A DNA stretch of 47,677 bases from Flavobacterium pokkalii (GCF_014596575.1 NZ_NASZ01000027.1:1-47677); one strand, 5' to 3'; counted from the first letter of the stretch, positions 16,230 through 24,963 are shown. Numbers and translations: made by a program. The notes: generated by a model from the sequence alone, not told the origin.

Positions 16230-17066
16230 ATGGAAGCAAAAATTGCAATACAAGGTATAATAGGTTCTTTTCATCATCAGGTGGCTCAGGAGTATTATGG
16301 TCAGCAAGTGGTTGTTGATGAATGTATGTCTTTTGAAGAATTAGTAGATAGTCTTTTGTCAGGGAAGTCAACTCAGGCGGTGATGGCTATTGAAAATTCT
16401 ATCGCTGGTCCTATTATTCCTAATTATGCTTTGATTGATAAGAATAAATTGCACATCATTGGGGAGCATTATTTAAGTATTCATCAAAATTTAATGGCTT
16501 TAAAAGGTCAGAAGATTGAAGATATTACCGAAGTATATTCGCATCCAATGGCTTTGTTGCAGTGTATGGATTTTTTAAAAAAATACCCGCATATTAAATT
16601 AGTTGAAGATAAAGATACGGCTGAAACAGCAAGAAGAATTCAGGAGAAACAATTAACAGGTATTGCTGCAATTGCAAGTAAAACAGCGGCAGAAATGTAT
16701 GATTTAGAAATTTTAGCTCCCGAAATTCAAACGATAAAAAATAATATGACCCGTTTTGTGATTATTCAAAAGGAGGATTCATTTGTTTCGGAAGATGAGA
16801 TAAACAGAGCTTCTTTGAAATTTGAATTGGATCATAAACGAGGAAGTTTGGCGGCAGTTTTGAATGTAATGAGCGATTGTAAAATGAATTTGACTAAAAT
16901 TCAATCCTTGCCAAAAATAGAAACCCCTTGGAAATATTCTTTTTTTGTGGATGTTACTTTCGAAAAATATGAAGATTACGCTAAAGCAAAATCTTTGTTA
17001 GAAATTATGGCAGAATATTTCAAAGTTTTAGGCGAGTATACCAATACAAAACCTAGTTTGATTTAA
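16230..17066 (+). CDS. pheA: Prephenate dehydratase
   Basis: This 278-residue enzyme converts prephenate to phenylpyruvate for Phe synthesis. The dehydratase domain (about 1-185) opens with I-Q-G-I-I-G-S-F-H-H and contains the N-N-M-T-R-F motif with the catalytic Thr-Arg-Phe. A C-terminal ACT domain (about 195-270) with G-S-L-A-A-V-L implies feedback control by Phe. No chorismate mutase domain is fused at the N-terminus; that activity is on the DAHP synthase at 19254-20333. The gene is the first of the aromatic operon and lies directly behind the leader-peptide attenuator, so Phe supply is expected to control it and the downstream genes. Confidence 0.95.
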   Translation: MEAKIAIQGIIGSFHHQVAQEYYGQQVVVDECMSFEELVDSLLSGKSTQAVMAIENSIAGPIIPNYALIDKNKLHIIGEHYLSIHQNLMALKGQKIEDITEVYSHPMALLQCMDFLKKYPHIKLVEDKDTAETARRIQEKQLTGIAAIASKTAAEMYDLEILAPEIQTIKNNMTRFVIIQKEDSFVSEDEINRASLKFELDHKRGSLAAVLNVMSDCKMNLTKIQSLPKIETPWKYSFFVDVTFEKYEDYAKAKSLLEIMAEYFKVLGEYTNTKPSLI

Positions 17067-17123
17067 ATAAAAGTAAAAGAAGGATTGTCAATTTGAACCA
17101 AGTTCAAAAGCCAAAGAATAAAA

Positions 17124-18269
17124 ATGATTACAACAGCAAACAGATTAAATACAGTTGAAGAATACTACTTCTCATCAAAATTGAGAGAAGTAAGACAATT
17201 AGCAGCAGAGGGAAAACCTATTATCAATATGGGAATTGGAAGCCCAGATTTGGCTCCGGCACAGGCTGTGATTGACGCGGTAACTTTGGCTATGCAGGAT
17301 GTTAATGCACATGGTTATCAAAGTTATCAGGGAATTCCTGAGTTGAGAAAAAGCATGGCTGATTTTTATCAGAACAATTTTCAGGTAGAGTTAAATCCAA
17401 ATACGGAAATTTTGCCTTTGATGGGTTCGAAAGAAGGAATCATGCATATTTCGATGGCATTTTTGAATGAAGGTGATCAGGTTTTAATTCCTAATCCGGG
17501 ATATCCTACTTATACTTCGGTGACGAATTTAGTGGGAGCGGAGGCTGTTTATTATGATTTGGCAGAAGCTAATAATTGGGAACCTGATTTTGAAGCTTTA
17601 GAAAAATTAGATTTATCCAAAGTAAAATTGATGTGGATAGGTTATCCGCACATGCCTACAGGAGCAAGAGGAAGTTTGGGATTGTTCGCAAAGTTAGTCG
17701 TTTTTGCTAAAAAACATAATATACTATTGGTGAATGACAATCCGTATAGTTTTGTTTTGAATGACAATCCGATGAGTTTGTTACAGGTGGAAGGAGCTAA
17801 AGAAGTAGCTTTAGAGTTAAACTCTTTGAGCAAGACTTTTAATATGGCAGGCTGGAGAGTAGGAATGGTTTCCGGAAGTGCTGACTTGATTGATGCTGTT
17901 TTAAGAGTGAAAAGTAATATGGATAGCGGAATGTTTTACGGAATTCAAAAAGGCGCTATCGAAGCATTAAAAAGTGACAAATCATGGTTTGATTCCATGA
18001 ATGAAATATATAAAAAACGTCGCGTTTTAACCGAGCAATTGGCAGAAAAACTTGGATGTAAAGTTTATAAAGAAGGAGTAGGTTTATTTGTTTGGGCAAA
18101 ATTGCCGGAAGGAATCAAATCGGCTGAAAAGTTCATCGATCAGATATTGCACGAGAAATATATTTTTATTGCGCCAGGAACTATTTTTGGTTCTAATGGA
18201 GAAGGGTATATTCGATTTGCATTATGCGTAAAAGAAGAAAAAGTACAGGAAGCAATAAGCCGATTTTAG
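17124..18269 (+). CDS. Class I/II aminotransferase, probable aromatic amino acid aminotransferase
   Basis: This 381-residue fold-type I PLP enzyme has the N-D-N-P-Y-S-F segment, the PLP-lysine motif S-L-S-K-T-F-N-M-A-G-W-R and the C-terminal R-F-A-L-C substrate-carboxylate Arg. It resembles the DapL/aspartate-type aminotransferase group. Placed between pheA and tyrA, it most likely aminates phenylpyruvate and 4-hydroxyphenylpyruvate, the last step to Phe and Tyr. Action on prephenate or in LL-diaminopimelate synthesis cannot be excluded from sequence alone. Confidence 0.85.
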   Translation: MITTANRLNTVEEYYFSSKLREVRQLAAEGKPIINMGIGSPDLAPAQAVIDAVTLAMQDVNAHGYQSYQGIPELRKSMADFYQNNFQVELNPNTEILPLMGSKEGIMHISMAFLNEGDQVLIPNPGYPTYTSVTNLVGAEAVYYDLAEANNWEPDFEALEKLDLSKVKLMWIGYPHMPTGARGSLGLFAKLVVFAKKHNILLVNDNPYSFVLNDNPMSLLQVEGAKEVALELNSLSKTFNMAGWRVGMVSGSADLIDAVLRVKSNMDSGMFYGIQKGAIEALKSDKSWFDSMNEIYKKRRVLTEQLAEKLGCKVYKEGVGLFVWAKLPEGIKSAEKFIDQILHEKYIFIAPGTIFGSNGEGYIRFALCVKEEKVQEAISRF

Positions 18270-18345
18270 GTTTTAGATCTCAGATTTTAGTTTAATCAAA
18301 GTTTGGAATTTGGAATTTTAAAAGTTTGGAATTTAAAGAAATAAG
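18270..18345 (+). repeat. Degenerate direct repeats between aminotransferase gene and tyrA
   Basis: The spacer contains two copies of AGATYTCAGATTTTAG-like words and then three copies of GTTTGGAATTT/TTTGGAATTT. It has no terminator or reading frame, and the tyrA start follows at once. Confidence 0.5.
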
Positions 18346-19203
18346 ATGAAAGTATTTGTAATAGGTATTGGTTTAATAGGCGGTTCGATGGTTTTAGACA
18401 TCAAAGCGCTGTATCCGAATGCCACTATTTACGGAATTGATAATAACGAAAAACATATCCAACAGGCATTAGAGTTAGGTGTTATTGATGTTGCTGCTAC
18501 AATGGAAGATTTGTCTGAGGCAGATTTTGTAATTGTTTCGGTTCCTGTGAATGTTTTACTTGGATTATTGCCTCAAGTTTTGGATTTAGTTGGTGATAAT
18601 GCTATTGTTTTTGAAGTAGGTTCTACTAAAAATCCTATTTGTGAAGCAATCGCAAATCATCCTAAAAGAAGAAATTTCATTGCGACTCATCCTATTGCGG
18701 GAACGGAATTTTCAGGTCCTTCGGCAGCGTTGAGAGATTTATTTAGAGGAAAAACAAATATCATATGCGAAGTAGAGAAAACAGCTTTTAAATTGCAGGA
18801 AAAAGCATTAGAGGTTTTCAGTAAAATGGGGATGCGTATTCGTTATATGGATCCAAAATCGCACGATAAACACATTGCTTACGTTTCTCATTTATCCCAC
18901 ATCAGTTCCTTTATGTTAGGAAAAACGGTGATTAATAAAGAGAAAGACGAGCAGGATATTTTTGATATGGCGGGTTCCGGTTTTGAAAGTACGGTGCGTT
19001 TAGCTAAAAGTTCGCCAGCCATGTGGACGCCAATTTTTGAGCAGAATAAAGCGCAGGTTTTAGAATCATTAGAAGAATACATTTCTAATTTGACCCAGTT
19101 TAGAGATTTGCTTGTTCAGGATGATTACAATGCAATCTATGAAGAAATGGCGAGTGTCAATAAGATTAGAGAAATATTAAACGGTATGGGCGTTAAAAAA
19201 TAG
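18346..19203 (+). CDS. tyrA: Prephenate dehydrogenase
   Basis: This 285-residue protein has the N-terminal NAD-binding G-I-G-L-I-G-G-S motif (7-14), the H-P-I-A-G-T-E-F-S-G active-site segment, and the H-I-A-Y-V-S-H-L-S-H helix with its conserved histidines. It oxidises prephenate to 4-hydroxyphenylpyruvate on the way to Tyr. No chorismate mutase or ACT domain is fused. In this operon it competes with PheA for prephenate, and both keto acids go to the aminotransferase encoded just upstream. Confidence 0.95.
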   Translation: MKVFVIGIGLIGGSMVLDIKALYPNATIYGIDNNEKHIQQALELGVIDVAATMEDLSEADFVIVSVPVNVLLGLLPQVLDLVGDNAIVFEVGSTKNPICEAIANHPKRRNFIATHPIAGTEFSGPSAALRDLFRGKTNIICEVEKTAFKLQEKALEVFSKMGMRIRYMDPKSHDKHIAYVSHLSHISSFMLGKTVINKEKDEQDIFDMAGSGFESTVRLAKSSPAMWTPIFEQNKAQVLESLEEYISNLTQFRDLLVQDDYNAIYEEMASVNKIREILNGMGVKK

Positions 19204-19253
19204 GAGTAAAAAGAATAAATATATACAACACAATACAAAATAAATTTTAAAAG

Positions 19254-20333
19254 ATGGAAAACAACAAAGAAATGAGAAATTGGTTGGATGCTTTCAAATT
19301 GAATCATCCATTTGTGATAGCAGGACCTTGTAGTGCTGAAACTGAAGAGCAAGTATTGAAAATTGCTCACGAATTGAAAGATTCAGATGTAAGCGTTTTT
19401 AGAGCAGGAATTTGGAAACCAAGAACTCGTCCGGGAGGATTTGAAGGAATTGGAGAAATAGGATTAAAATGGTTGAAAAAAGCTAAAGAAGAAACAGGAT
19501 TGTTGATGGGAACTGAGGTTGCTACAGCTGCTCACTGTAAATTAGCTTTAGAATATGATATCGATGTATTATGGGTTGGAGCCCGTACAACTGCTAACCC
19601 GTTTGCAGTTCAGGAAATTGCGGATACATTAGCTGGAACTGATAAAATTGTTTTGGTTAAAAACCCTGTAAACCCTGATATGGCTTTATGGTTAGGTGGT
19701 GTAGAGCGTTTACACATGGCCGGAATTAAAAATTTAGGAGTTATTCACAGAGGTTTCTCTACTTATGAGAAAACAAAATACAGAAACATTCCTGAGTGGC
19801 AAATTGCTATCGAATTGCAAAACAAATTCCCTGATTTACCATTAATCATCGATCCATCTCACATTACAGGAAACCGTAATATGATTCTTGAAGTAACTCA
19901 GGAAGCTTTAGATTTGAATTATGACGGTATGATTATCGAGACTCATAATGATCCTGATAACGCTTGGTCTGATGCTGCACAACAAGTTACTCCGGATGCT
20001 TTGAAACAAATTTTGAAAGATTTGAAAATTAGAAAAGTAAGCGGTGATAGTGATTTTGAAAACAAAATGACAAAATTAAGAGCTAACATCGACGTTTTAG
20101 ATGCTAATTTATTAGAACTTTTAGGAAAAAGAATGAAAGTTGCTGACGAAATTGGTCAGGTGAAAAAAGAAAATAACGTAGCTGTATTGCAAAACAGCCG
20201 TTGGAACGAAATCCAGGAGAAAATGGTTGCTGAAGGTGCTAAAAAAGGATTGTCAGAAGAATTTATTACTAAATTGTTCAAATCAATCCACCAGGAAAGT
20301 ATTGAGCACCAAGAAAAAATTATCAACGGATAA
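19254..20333 (+). CDS. Bifunctional DAHP synthase / chorismate mutase
   Basis: This 359-residue fusion has an N-terminal 3-deoxy-arabino-heptulosonate 7-phosphate synthase of the KDO8P-synthase-like class (about 1-255; V-I-A-G-P-C-S-A-E near the start, G-I-W-K-P-R-T-R-P-G, I-D-P-S-H-I-T-G-N-R) and a C-terminal AroQ-type helical chorismate mutase (about 265-355; L-R-A-N-I-D-V-L-D, E-I-G-Q-V-K-K-E-N). It thus catalyses the first step of the shikimate pathway and the branch step to prephenate. As the last gene behind the Phe-controlled leader it would tie total aromatic flux to Phe supply. Chorismate-mutase fusions of this kind can give allosteric control by prephenate, which is known from the family, not shown here. 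Confidence 0.93.
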   Translation: MENNKEMRNWLDAFKLNHPFVIAGPCSAETEEQVLKIAHELKDSDVSVFRAGIWKPRTRPGGFEGIGEIGLKWLKKAKEETGLLMGTEVATAAHCKLALEYDIDVLWVGARTTANPFAVQEIADTLAGTDKIVLVKNPVNPDMALWLGGVERLHMAGIKNLGVIHRGFSTYEKTKYRNIPEWQIAIELQNKFPDLPLIIDPSHITGNRNMILEVTQEALDLNYDGMIIETHNDPDNAWSDAAQQVTPDALKQILKDLKIRKVSGDSDFENKMTKLRANIDVLDANLLELLGKRMKVADEIGQVKKENNVAVLQNSRWNEIQEKMVAEGAKKGLSEEFITKLFKSIHQESIEHQEKIING

Positions 20334-20395
20334 TTGAATCCAGATTGAAGATTAACGATTTCTGATTTTAGATTTTTGTTGATTGATAATTTATT

Positions 20396-20427
20396 AAATC
20401 CCAAAGCTTATGTTTTGGGATTTTTTG
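20396..20427 (+). terminator. Terminator of the Phe/Tyr operon
   Basis: AAATCCCAAA (20396-20405) pairs perfectly with TTTGGGATTT (20414-20423) around an 8-base loop, followed by more T. It ends the aromatic operon before rsgA. Confidence 0.9.
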
Positions 20428-20460
20428 TTTGTTTTAGAGTCTTCTAAAATTAAAACCCTT

Positions 20461-20468
20461 TATCTTTG
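20461..20468 (+). promoter_or_regulatory. -7 element upstream of rsgA
   Basis: TATCTTTG matches TAnnTTTG in full, 54 bases before the rsgA start and after the preceding terminator. A -33 TTTG at standard spacing is not evident. Confidence 0.55.
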
Positions 20469-20522
20469 CAAAGAATTTCGATTTAAATCTGTAATCTAAA
20501 TTCTGCAATCTAAATTCTAAAA

Positions 20523-21500
20523 ATGACAGGAATCGTTTATAAATCAACAGGAAGCTGGTACACGGTAAAATCTGAATCAGGGGATTTTGTGGACTGCAGA
20601 ATAAAAGGAAAATTCAGAATGAAAGGTATTAAAAGTACCAACCCTATTGCTGTGGGCGACCATGTTGATTATGAATTAGAAGAATCCAATAATCAAATTA
20701 CGGGGGTTATTAATGCAATTCATGACCGTAAGAATTACATTGTGAGAAAGTCGGTCAATCTTTCGAAACAAACCCATATTATTGCTTCAAATATTGATAT
20801 CGTTTTTTTATTGGTAACCATCAATAATCCGCCTACGACTACCAGTTTTATCGATCGTTTTTTAGTGACTGCTGAGGCTTATGGGATTGAAGCTGTTTTG
20901 GTTTTTAACAAAATTGATACTTTTGATGAGGCTGCCTTAGATGAACAGCTGTTTTTGCAATATACTTACGAGAAAATAGGTTACCAATGTTTGCGTGTTT
21001 CGGCTCAGGAACGTAAAGGTTTGGATAAGTTAATCGATTTGATGAAAGGAAAAGTGAGTATGTTTTCCGGACATTCCGGAGTGGGAAAATCTACTTTGGT
21101 CAATGCGATTGAACCTTCGCTGAATTTGAAAACTAAACAAATTTCCGATTCTCATTCACAGGGGCAACACACTACTACTTTTGCCGAAATGTTCGACCTT
21201 TCTTTTGGAGCTCAAATTATCGATACACCGGGAATTCGCGGTTTTGGTGTTGTAGATATGGAAAAAGCAGAAATCAGTGATTATTTTCCGGAATTTTTCA
21301 AACTGAAAGACCAATGTAAGTTCAATAACTGCCTGCACAAAGAAGAACCTAAATGTGCGGTTAAAGAAGCTTTGGAAAACGAAGAGATTTCCTGGTCGCG
21401 TTATAATAGTTACCTTAAAATATTGGAAGGTGATGAAGAAAATTATCGCACCGATATTTATGACGAGGATCGAAAAAACAGCGATAAATCCAGAAGTTAA
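20523..21500 (+). CDS. rsgA: Ribosome small-subunit-dependent GTPase A
   Basis: This 325-residue circularly permuted GTPase assists late assembly of the 30S subunit. It has an N-terminal OB-fold (1-70), then G4 F-N-K-I-D before G1 G-H-S-G-V-G-K-S-T and G3 D-T-P-G, the permuted order of RsgA. A C-terminal zinc knuckle with C-x5-C-x-H-x5-C is present (C-K-F-N-N-C-L-H). Length and order are standard. Its stop codon overlaps the dtd start by one base, showing a translationally linked pair. Confidence 0.96.
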   Translation: MTGIVYKSTGSWYTVKSESGDFVDCRIKGKFRMKGIKSTNPIAVGDHVDYELEESNNQITGVINAIHDRKNYIVRKSVNLSKQTHIIASNIDIVFLLVTINNPPTTTSFIDRFLVTAEAYGIEAVLVFNKIDTFDEAALDEQLFLQYTYEKIGYQCLRVSAQERKGLDKLIDLMKGKVSMFSGHSGVGKSTLVNAIEPSLNLKTKQISDSHSQGQHTTTFAEMFDLSFGAQIIDTPGIRGFGVVDMEKAEISDYFPEFFKLKDQCKFNNCLHKEEPKCAVKEALENEEISWSRYNSYLKILEGDEENYRTDIYDEDRKNSDKSRS

Positions 21501-21952
21501 TGAGAGTTGTAATTCAAAGAGTTTCTGAAGCGTCAGTTACAATCGAAGATGTAAAAGTAGCTCAAATAAATAAAGGGTTGCTGGTCTTAGTTGGTGTTGA
21601 AGACGCCGATTCTCAGGAAGATATTGATTGGTTGGCGGCAAAAGTTGCTAAAATTAGACTTTTTGGCGATGAAAATAATGTAATGAATTTGTCGGTTCAG
21701 GAGGTTGACGGCGATATAATTGTGGTGAGTCAGTTTACGTTGCATGCTGCTACCAAGAAAGGAAATCGTCCTTCGTATATCAAAGCTTCCAAACCTGAAA
21801 TTGCCATTCCACTTTATGAGAGTTTTGTTCAAAAATTAGAACAAGAAATTGGGAAGAAAGTGAAAACCGGACAATTTGGAGCTGATATGAAAGTTAGCCT
21901 GATTAACGATGGTCCGGTTACGATAATTATTGATACTAAAGATAAAGAATAG
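21500..21952 (+). CDS. dtd: D-aminoacyl-tRNA deacylase
   Basis: This 150-residue protein removes D-amino acids from mischarged tRNAs. It has the two signature motifs, S-Q-F-T-L (about 78-82) and the cross-subunit G-P-V-T near the C-terminus, and starts with the usual M-R-x-V-I-Q-R-V. It is joined to rsgA by a one-base TAATG overlap. The unrelated synthase gene begins 75 bases further on. Confidence 0.96.
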   Translation: MRVVIQRVSEASVTIEDVKVAQINKGLLVLVGVEDADSQEDIDWLAAKVAKIRLFGDENNVMNLSVQEVDGDIIVVSQFTLHAATKKGNRPSYIKASKPEIAIPLYESFVQKLEQEIGKKVKTGQFGADMKVSLINDGPVTIIIDTKDKE

Positions 21953-21970
21953 CTTTTGGGTTTTATTTGT

Positions 21971-21978
21971 TAAATTTG
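21971..21978 (+). promoter_or_regulatory. Possible -7 element upstream of the synthase block
   Basis: TAAATTTG is a full TAnnTTTG match 49 bases before the synthase start codon. A TTTG occurs only 12 bases upstream (21955-21958), which is the wrong distance for -33, so this remains tentative. Confidence 0.3.
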
Positions 21979-22027
21979 GCATTACAACAAATTTATTTCC
22001 TTTTTTAAATCCAATTATTCCTCCATT

Positions 22028-24442
22028 TTGGCAAAGATTAATCATAATAATTATTTAGACATTATTGATGCTGTCTGGACTTCTGCCAAAGAAAGAGGTA
22101 TCATGCATATAAATTCTGAAGAGCAAAGTTTTTCAGGAGAAAAATTTACTATCAATGGCAGGGATTTAATAAACTTTGGAACCTGCGGGTATTTGGGGTT
22201 AGAAACTCATCCGGATTTGATAGCCGGTTCTATTGAGTTAACCAGGAAATTTGGTACACAATTATCAATGTCCCGAGCCTATATCCGTCCCGCTTATATT
22301 CAGGAATTAGAGGAGTTAATGTCTCAAATCTTTGATGGCAATAAGGTAATTTGTTATACTTCAACTTCTAATGCGCATATTTCGGTTATTGCTACCATAA
22401 TTAAACCGGATGATTTAATTATTCTTGATCAACAAGTTCATTTTAGTGTGCAGTTTCCATGTAAAAATGCCAAATTACAGGGGACAGAAGTAAAAATGAT
22501 CCGGCATTCTAATTATCAGATGCTGGAGGAGATGATTCGGGAGAATTATAATAAATACAGCCGTATTTGGTATATGGCTGATGGTGTATACTCGATGCAC
22601 GGCGATTTACCGGATACGGTTATTTTGAAAAATTTGCTTCATAAATATCCTAAACTACATTTGTATTTTGATGATGCGCACGGTATGGGGTGGGATGGGA
22701 AAAATGGTGCAGGCTATATTTACGATCGATTAGGAGTTAGCGAGCGTATTGTTATCATATCAACTTTAGCTAAAGGTTTTGGTTGTGTAGGCGGAACAGC
22801 CATTTTTGCCGATCCGGAAATGTATCGAAGGACAGATATATTTGGAGGGCCATTAAGTTATTCACACCCATTGTCTCCAGCTAATGCTGGAGCGGCAATT
22901 GCTTCGGCTAAAATTCATTTGTCTAATCAAATTTATACCTATCAGTCAGAATTAAAAGATTTAATGGGTTATATGAATCAGAAGTTACAGGAGAAAAATC
23001 TAACCAATATTTCTGCGCCAAATTCACCTATTTATTTTATTGGATCCGGATTGAATAAAGTGACACGCAATTTTGTGCATCGTGTTTTACAGGAAGGAAT
23101 TTATGTAAATACAGCAACTTTTCCTGTTGTGGCTAATGATAAATCAGGTTTGCGTTTTACTCTAACCAGACATAATACAAAAGCCGATATTGATTTATTA
23201 GCAGATGTAATGGCTTATCATTTGCCCAAAGCAATAGAAGAAGAAGGTGATAAAATAGAAAGAGTTTATAAAGATTTTGGGTGTAGTTTAAAAAACAAGG
23301 AAACAGCTTCAGCAATTGAACCCATTAAAGAATCTAATTTAGTGATTGAAGAATATAGGAGTATTCATGATATCAATGCGGCAGAATGGAATTTGATGTT
23401 TGGAAACAGGAGAAATTTAAGTCATACAGGTATGCAGTGTATGGAAGAAATTTTTTCCAATAATGAAAAGCCAGAGGAAAATTGGAGTTTCCATTATCTT
23501 ATCGTTAGAGATGAAAATGCTAAGATTGTTTTAGCGACATTTTTTACAGGAGCCATTTATAAAGATGATATCGTTGCTCAGGAAAATGTTTCCAGACAAA
23601 TTGAAGAAATTAGAAAGAATAATCCATATTATTTGTGTTCTAAAACATTAGCTATGGGGTCTTTGTTTTGTGAGGGTGATTTTATTTATCATGATTTAGA
23701 GCATCCTGAATGGAGAAATTCGGTTAGTTATATGTTTGAATTTGTTTCTAAAGTGAAAAAAGATATCGATGCTGTAGTTGTCTTTTTTAGGGATTTTGAA
23801 GAAGATGGTTTTTTAAATCAGATGTTAGAAGATGAAGGCTATGCCAAAATTAAGTTACCCAATACTAATGTTGTAAGTCTTCCTAAATGGGATACTAAAG
23901 AAGAATTACTGCTTCTTTTGGAATCTAAAAATAGCATAAGAAATATTAAGCGTTATGTTTTTAGACATGAAGATCAGTTTGATGTTACTATAAAAAGGAC
24001 ATTGACAAATTCAGAAGCTGAAAAACACTATCAATTGTTTTTAAATGTAAAGGAAGCTAATTATGCGTTTAATTTTTTTGCTTATCCAAAGAAAACGGTA
24101 AAAGTTTTATCTAAATACTCATCTGATTGGGAGTTTATGGAATTTAGAATTAAAGGCTCCAATGAATTAATAGCTTGTGTTTGGTCTTTTTTAGGAAAAG
24201 ATTATTATTGTCCTCTTATTTTAGGTTTGAATTATGAGTATAATGAATCACATCATTTATATAAACAAATTATGTATCGGATGGTTAAAAGAGGGAATGA
24301 ATTAGGGAAGTTTCAAATCTATCTTGGATTGACAGCTGATTATGAGAAGCAAAAATACGGAGCAAAATCAACTCCTTTTTACGGATATTTAAAAGTTGAT
24401 AATATATATAACTTGGATTTGTTATCTTCGCTAAGTGATTGA
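22028..24442 (+). CDS. Alpha-oxoamine synthase fused to an acyltransferase-like C-terminal half
   Basis: This 804-residue two-part protein has residues about 1-410 as a PLP enzyme of the alpha-oxoamine synthase group (KBL, BioF, serine palmitoyltransferase, CqsA): F-G-T-C-G-Y-L-G-L near 50, F-D-D-A-H-G at 214-219, and T-L-A-K-G-F-G with Schiff-base Lys249. Such enzymes condense an amino acid with an acyl thioester and release CO2. Residues about 430-804 resemble GNAT/BioF2-like acyltransferases, with paired Trp- and Phe-rich strands; this part is less certain. The start is TTG, with no in-frame ATG before residue 26. The product could be a sphingoid or sulfonolipid (capnine-type) base that the second half N-acylates, or a hydroxyketone-type signal. 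The neighbouring kinase hints at signalling. Substrate unknown. Confidence 0.8.
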   Translation: MAKINHNNYLDIIDAVWTSAKERGIMHINSEEQSFSGEKFTINGRDLINFGTCGYLGLETHPDLIAGSIELTRKFGTQLSMSRAYIRPAYIQELEELMSQIFDGNKVICYTSTSNAHISVIATIIKPDDLIILDQQVHFSVQFPCKNAKLQGTEVKMIRHSNYQMLEEMIRENYNKYSRIWYMADGVYSMHGDLPDTVILKNLLHKYPKLHLYFDDAHGMGWDGKNGAGYIYDRLGVSERIVIISTLAKGFGCVGGTAIFADPEMYRRTDIFGGPLSYSHPLSPANAGAAIASAKIHLSNQIYTYQSELKDLMGYMNQKLQEKNLTNISAPNSPIYFIGSGLNKVTRNFVHRVLQEGIYVNTATFPVVANDKSGLRFTLTRHNTKADIDLLADVMAYHLPKAIEEEGDKIERVYKDFGCSLKNKETASAIEPIKESNLVIEEYRSIHDINAAEWNLMFGNRRNLSHTGMQCMEEIFSNNEKPEENWSFHYLIVRDENAKIVLATFFTGAIYKDDIVAQENVSRQIEEIRKNNPYYLCSKTLAMGSLFCEGDFIYHDLEHPEWRNSVSYMFEFVSKVKKDIDAVVVFFRDFEEDGFLNQMLEDEGYAKIKLPNTNVVSLPKWDTKEELLLLLESKNSIRNIKRYVFRHEDQFDVTIKRTLTNSEAEKHYQLFLNVKEANYAFNFFAYPKKTVKVLSKYSSDWEFMEFRIKGSNELIACVWSFLGKDYYCPLILGLNYEYNESHHLYKQIMYRMVKRGNELGKFQIYLGLTADYEKQKYGAKSTPFYGYLKVDNIYNLDLLSSLSD

Positions 24443-24518
24443 ATTTTTAACAATGAGGTTGTCTTAAGAATCTAAGGTTTTATTTAAGGTGTCTTGGTTT
24501 TGATTTTATCAGAATATA

Positions 24519-24528
24519 TAAAATTTTA
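24519..24528. repeat. AT-only palindrome in the spacer before the first STAS-like gene
   Basis: The 116-base gap contains the palindrome TAAAATTTTA. The two following spacers have AAAATTTT-type palindromes too (25017-25028 and 25499-25512). In such AT-rich DNA this may be chance. Confidence 0.25.
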
Positions 24529-24561
24529 AAAATAGTTAACTTCTATTTTAATAAAAAAGTG

Positions 24562-24963
24562 ATGGCTGTCAAAGAAGTAGAAAATGATTTTATTAAGTTC
24601 ATGATTGAGGATGGAATTCTTTTTTCTCAATTTAAAACAACGAGTATTGGGACTTTAGAAGATATAAAAGCAATAATTGATTTGCGTCATGAGATATCGG
24701 CTGGAGAAAAGCAGTACTGGTGTTATGATTTTAGTGGGATGAAGACTTTTGATAAGGATGCCAGGGATTATGCTGATAAATATGGTCAGGATTATTTACA
24801 TGCCTGTGCAGTAATTTTAAATTCACATATTACTAAATTCATTGTTAATACTTTTATATTATTAAAAAAACCGGCTGTCCCTTTGAAAGGTTTTTCCAAA
24901 AAAGAGGATGCTGTAAATTGGTTAAAAGAATTAAAAAAGAAGAACGAGCAATTTAAATCGTGA
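24562..24963 (+). CDS. SpoIIAA/STAS-like small protein, copy 1
   Basis: This 133-residue soluble protein has no signal peptide. Its pattern of a short beta-hairpin (F-I-K-F-M-I-E-D-G-I), helix, strand (Y-W-C-Y-D-F), helix and C-terminal helix (D-A-V-N-W-L-K-E-L) fits the SpoIIAA/STAS-type fold seen in regulatory small proteins of this phylum. It is highly similar to the next gene product, with a 19-residue identical core I-D-L-R-H-E-I-S-A-G-E-K-Q-Y-W-C-Y-D-F. The ATG at 24562 is preferred to the GTG one codon earlier. It lies between the synthase fusion and the histidine kinase. A role as a protein-protein switch is inferred, and no phosphorylatable-Ser motif is certain. Confidence 0.65.
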   Translation: MAVKEVENDFIKFMIEDGILFSQFKTTSIGTLEDIKAIIDLRHEISAGEKQYWCYDFSGMKTFDKDARDYADKYGQDYLHACAVILNSHITKFIVNTFILLKKPAVPLKGFSKKEDAVNWLKELKKKNEQFKS

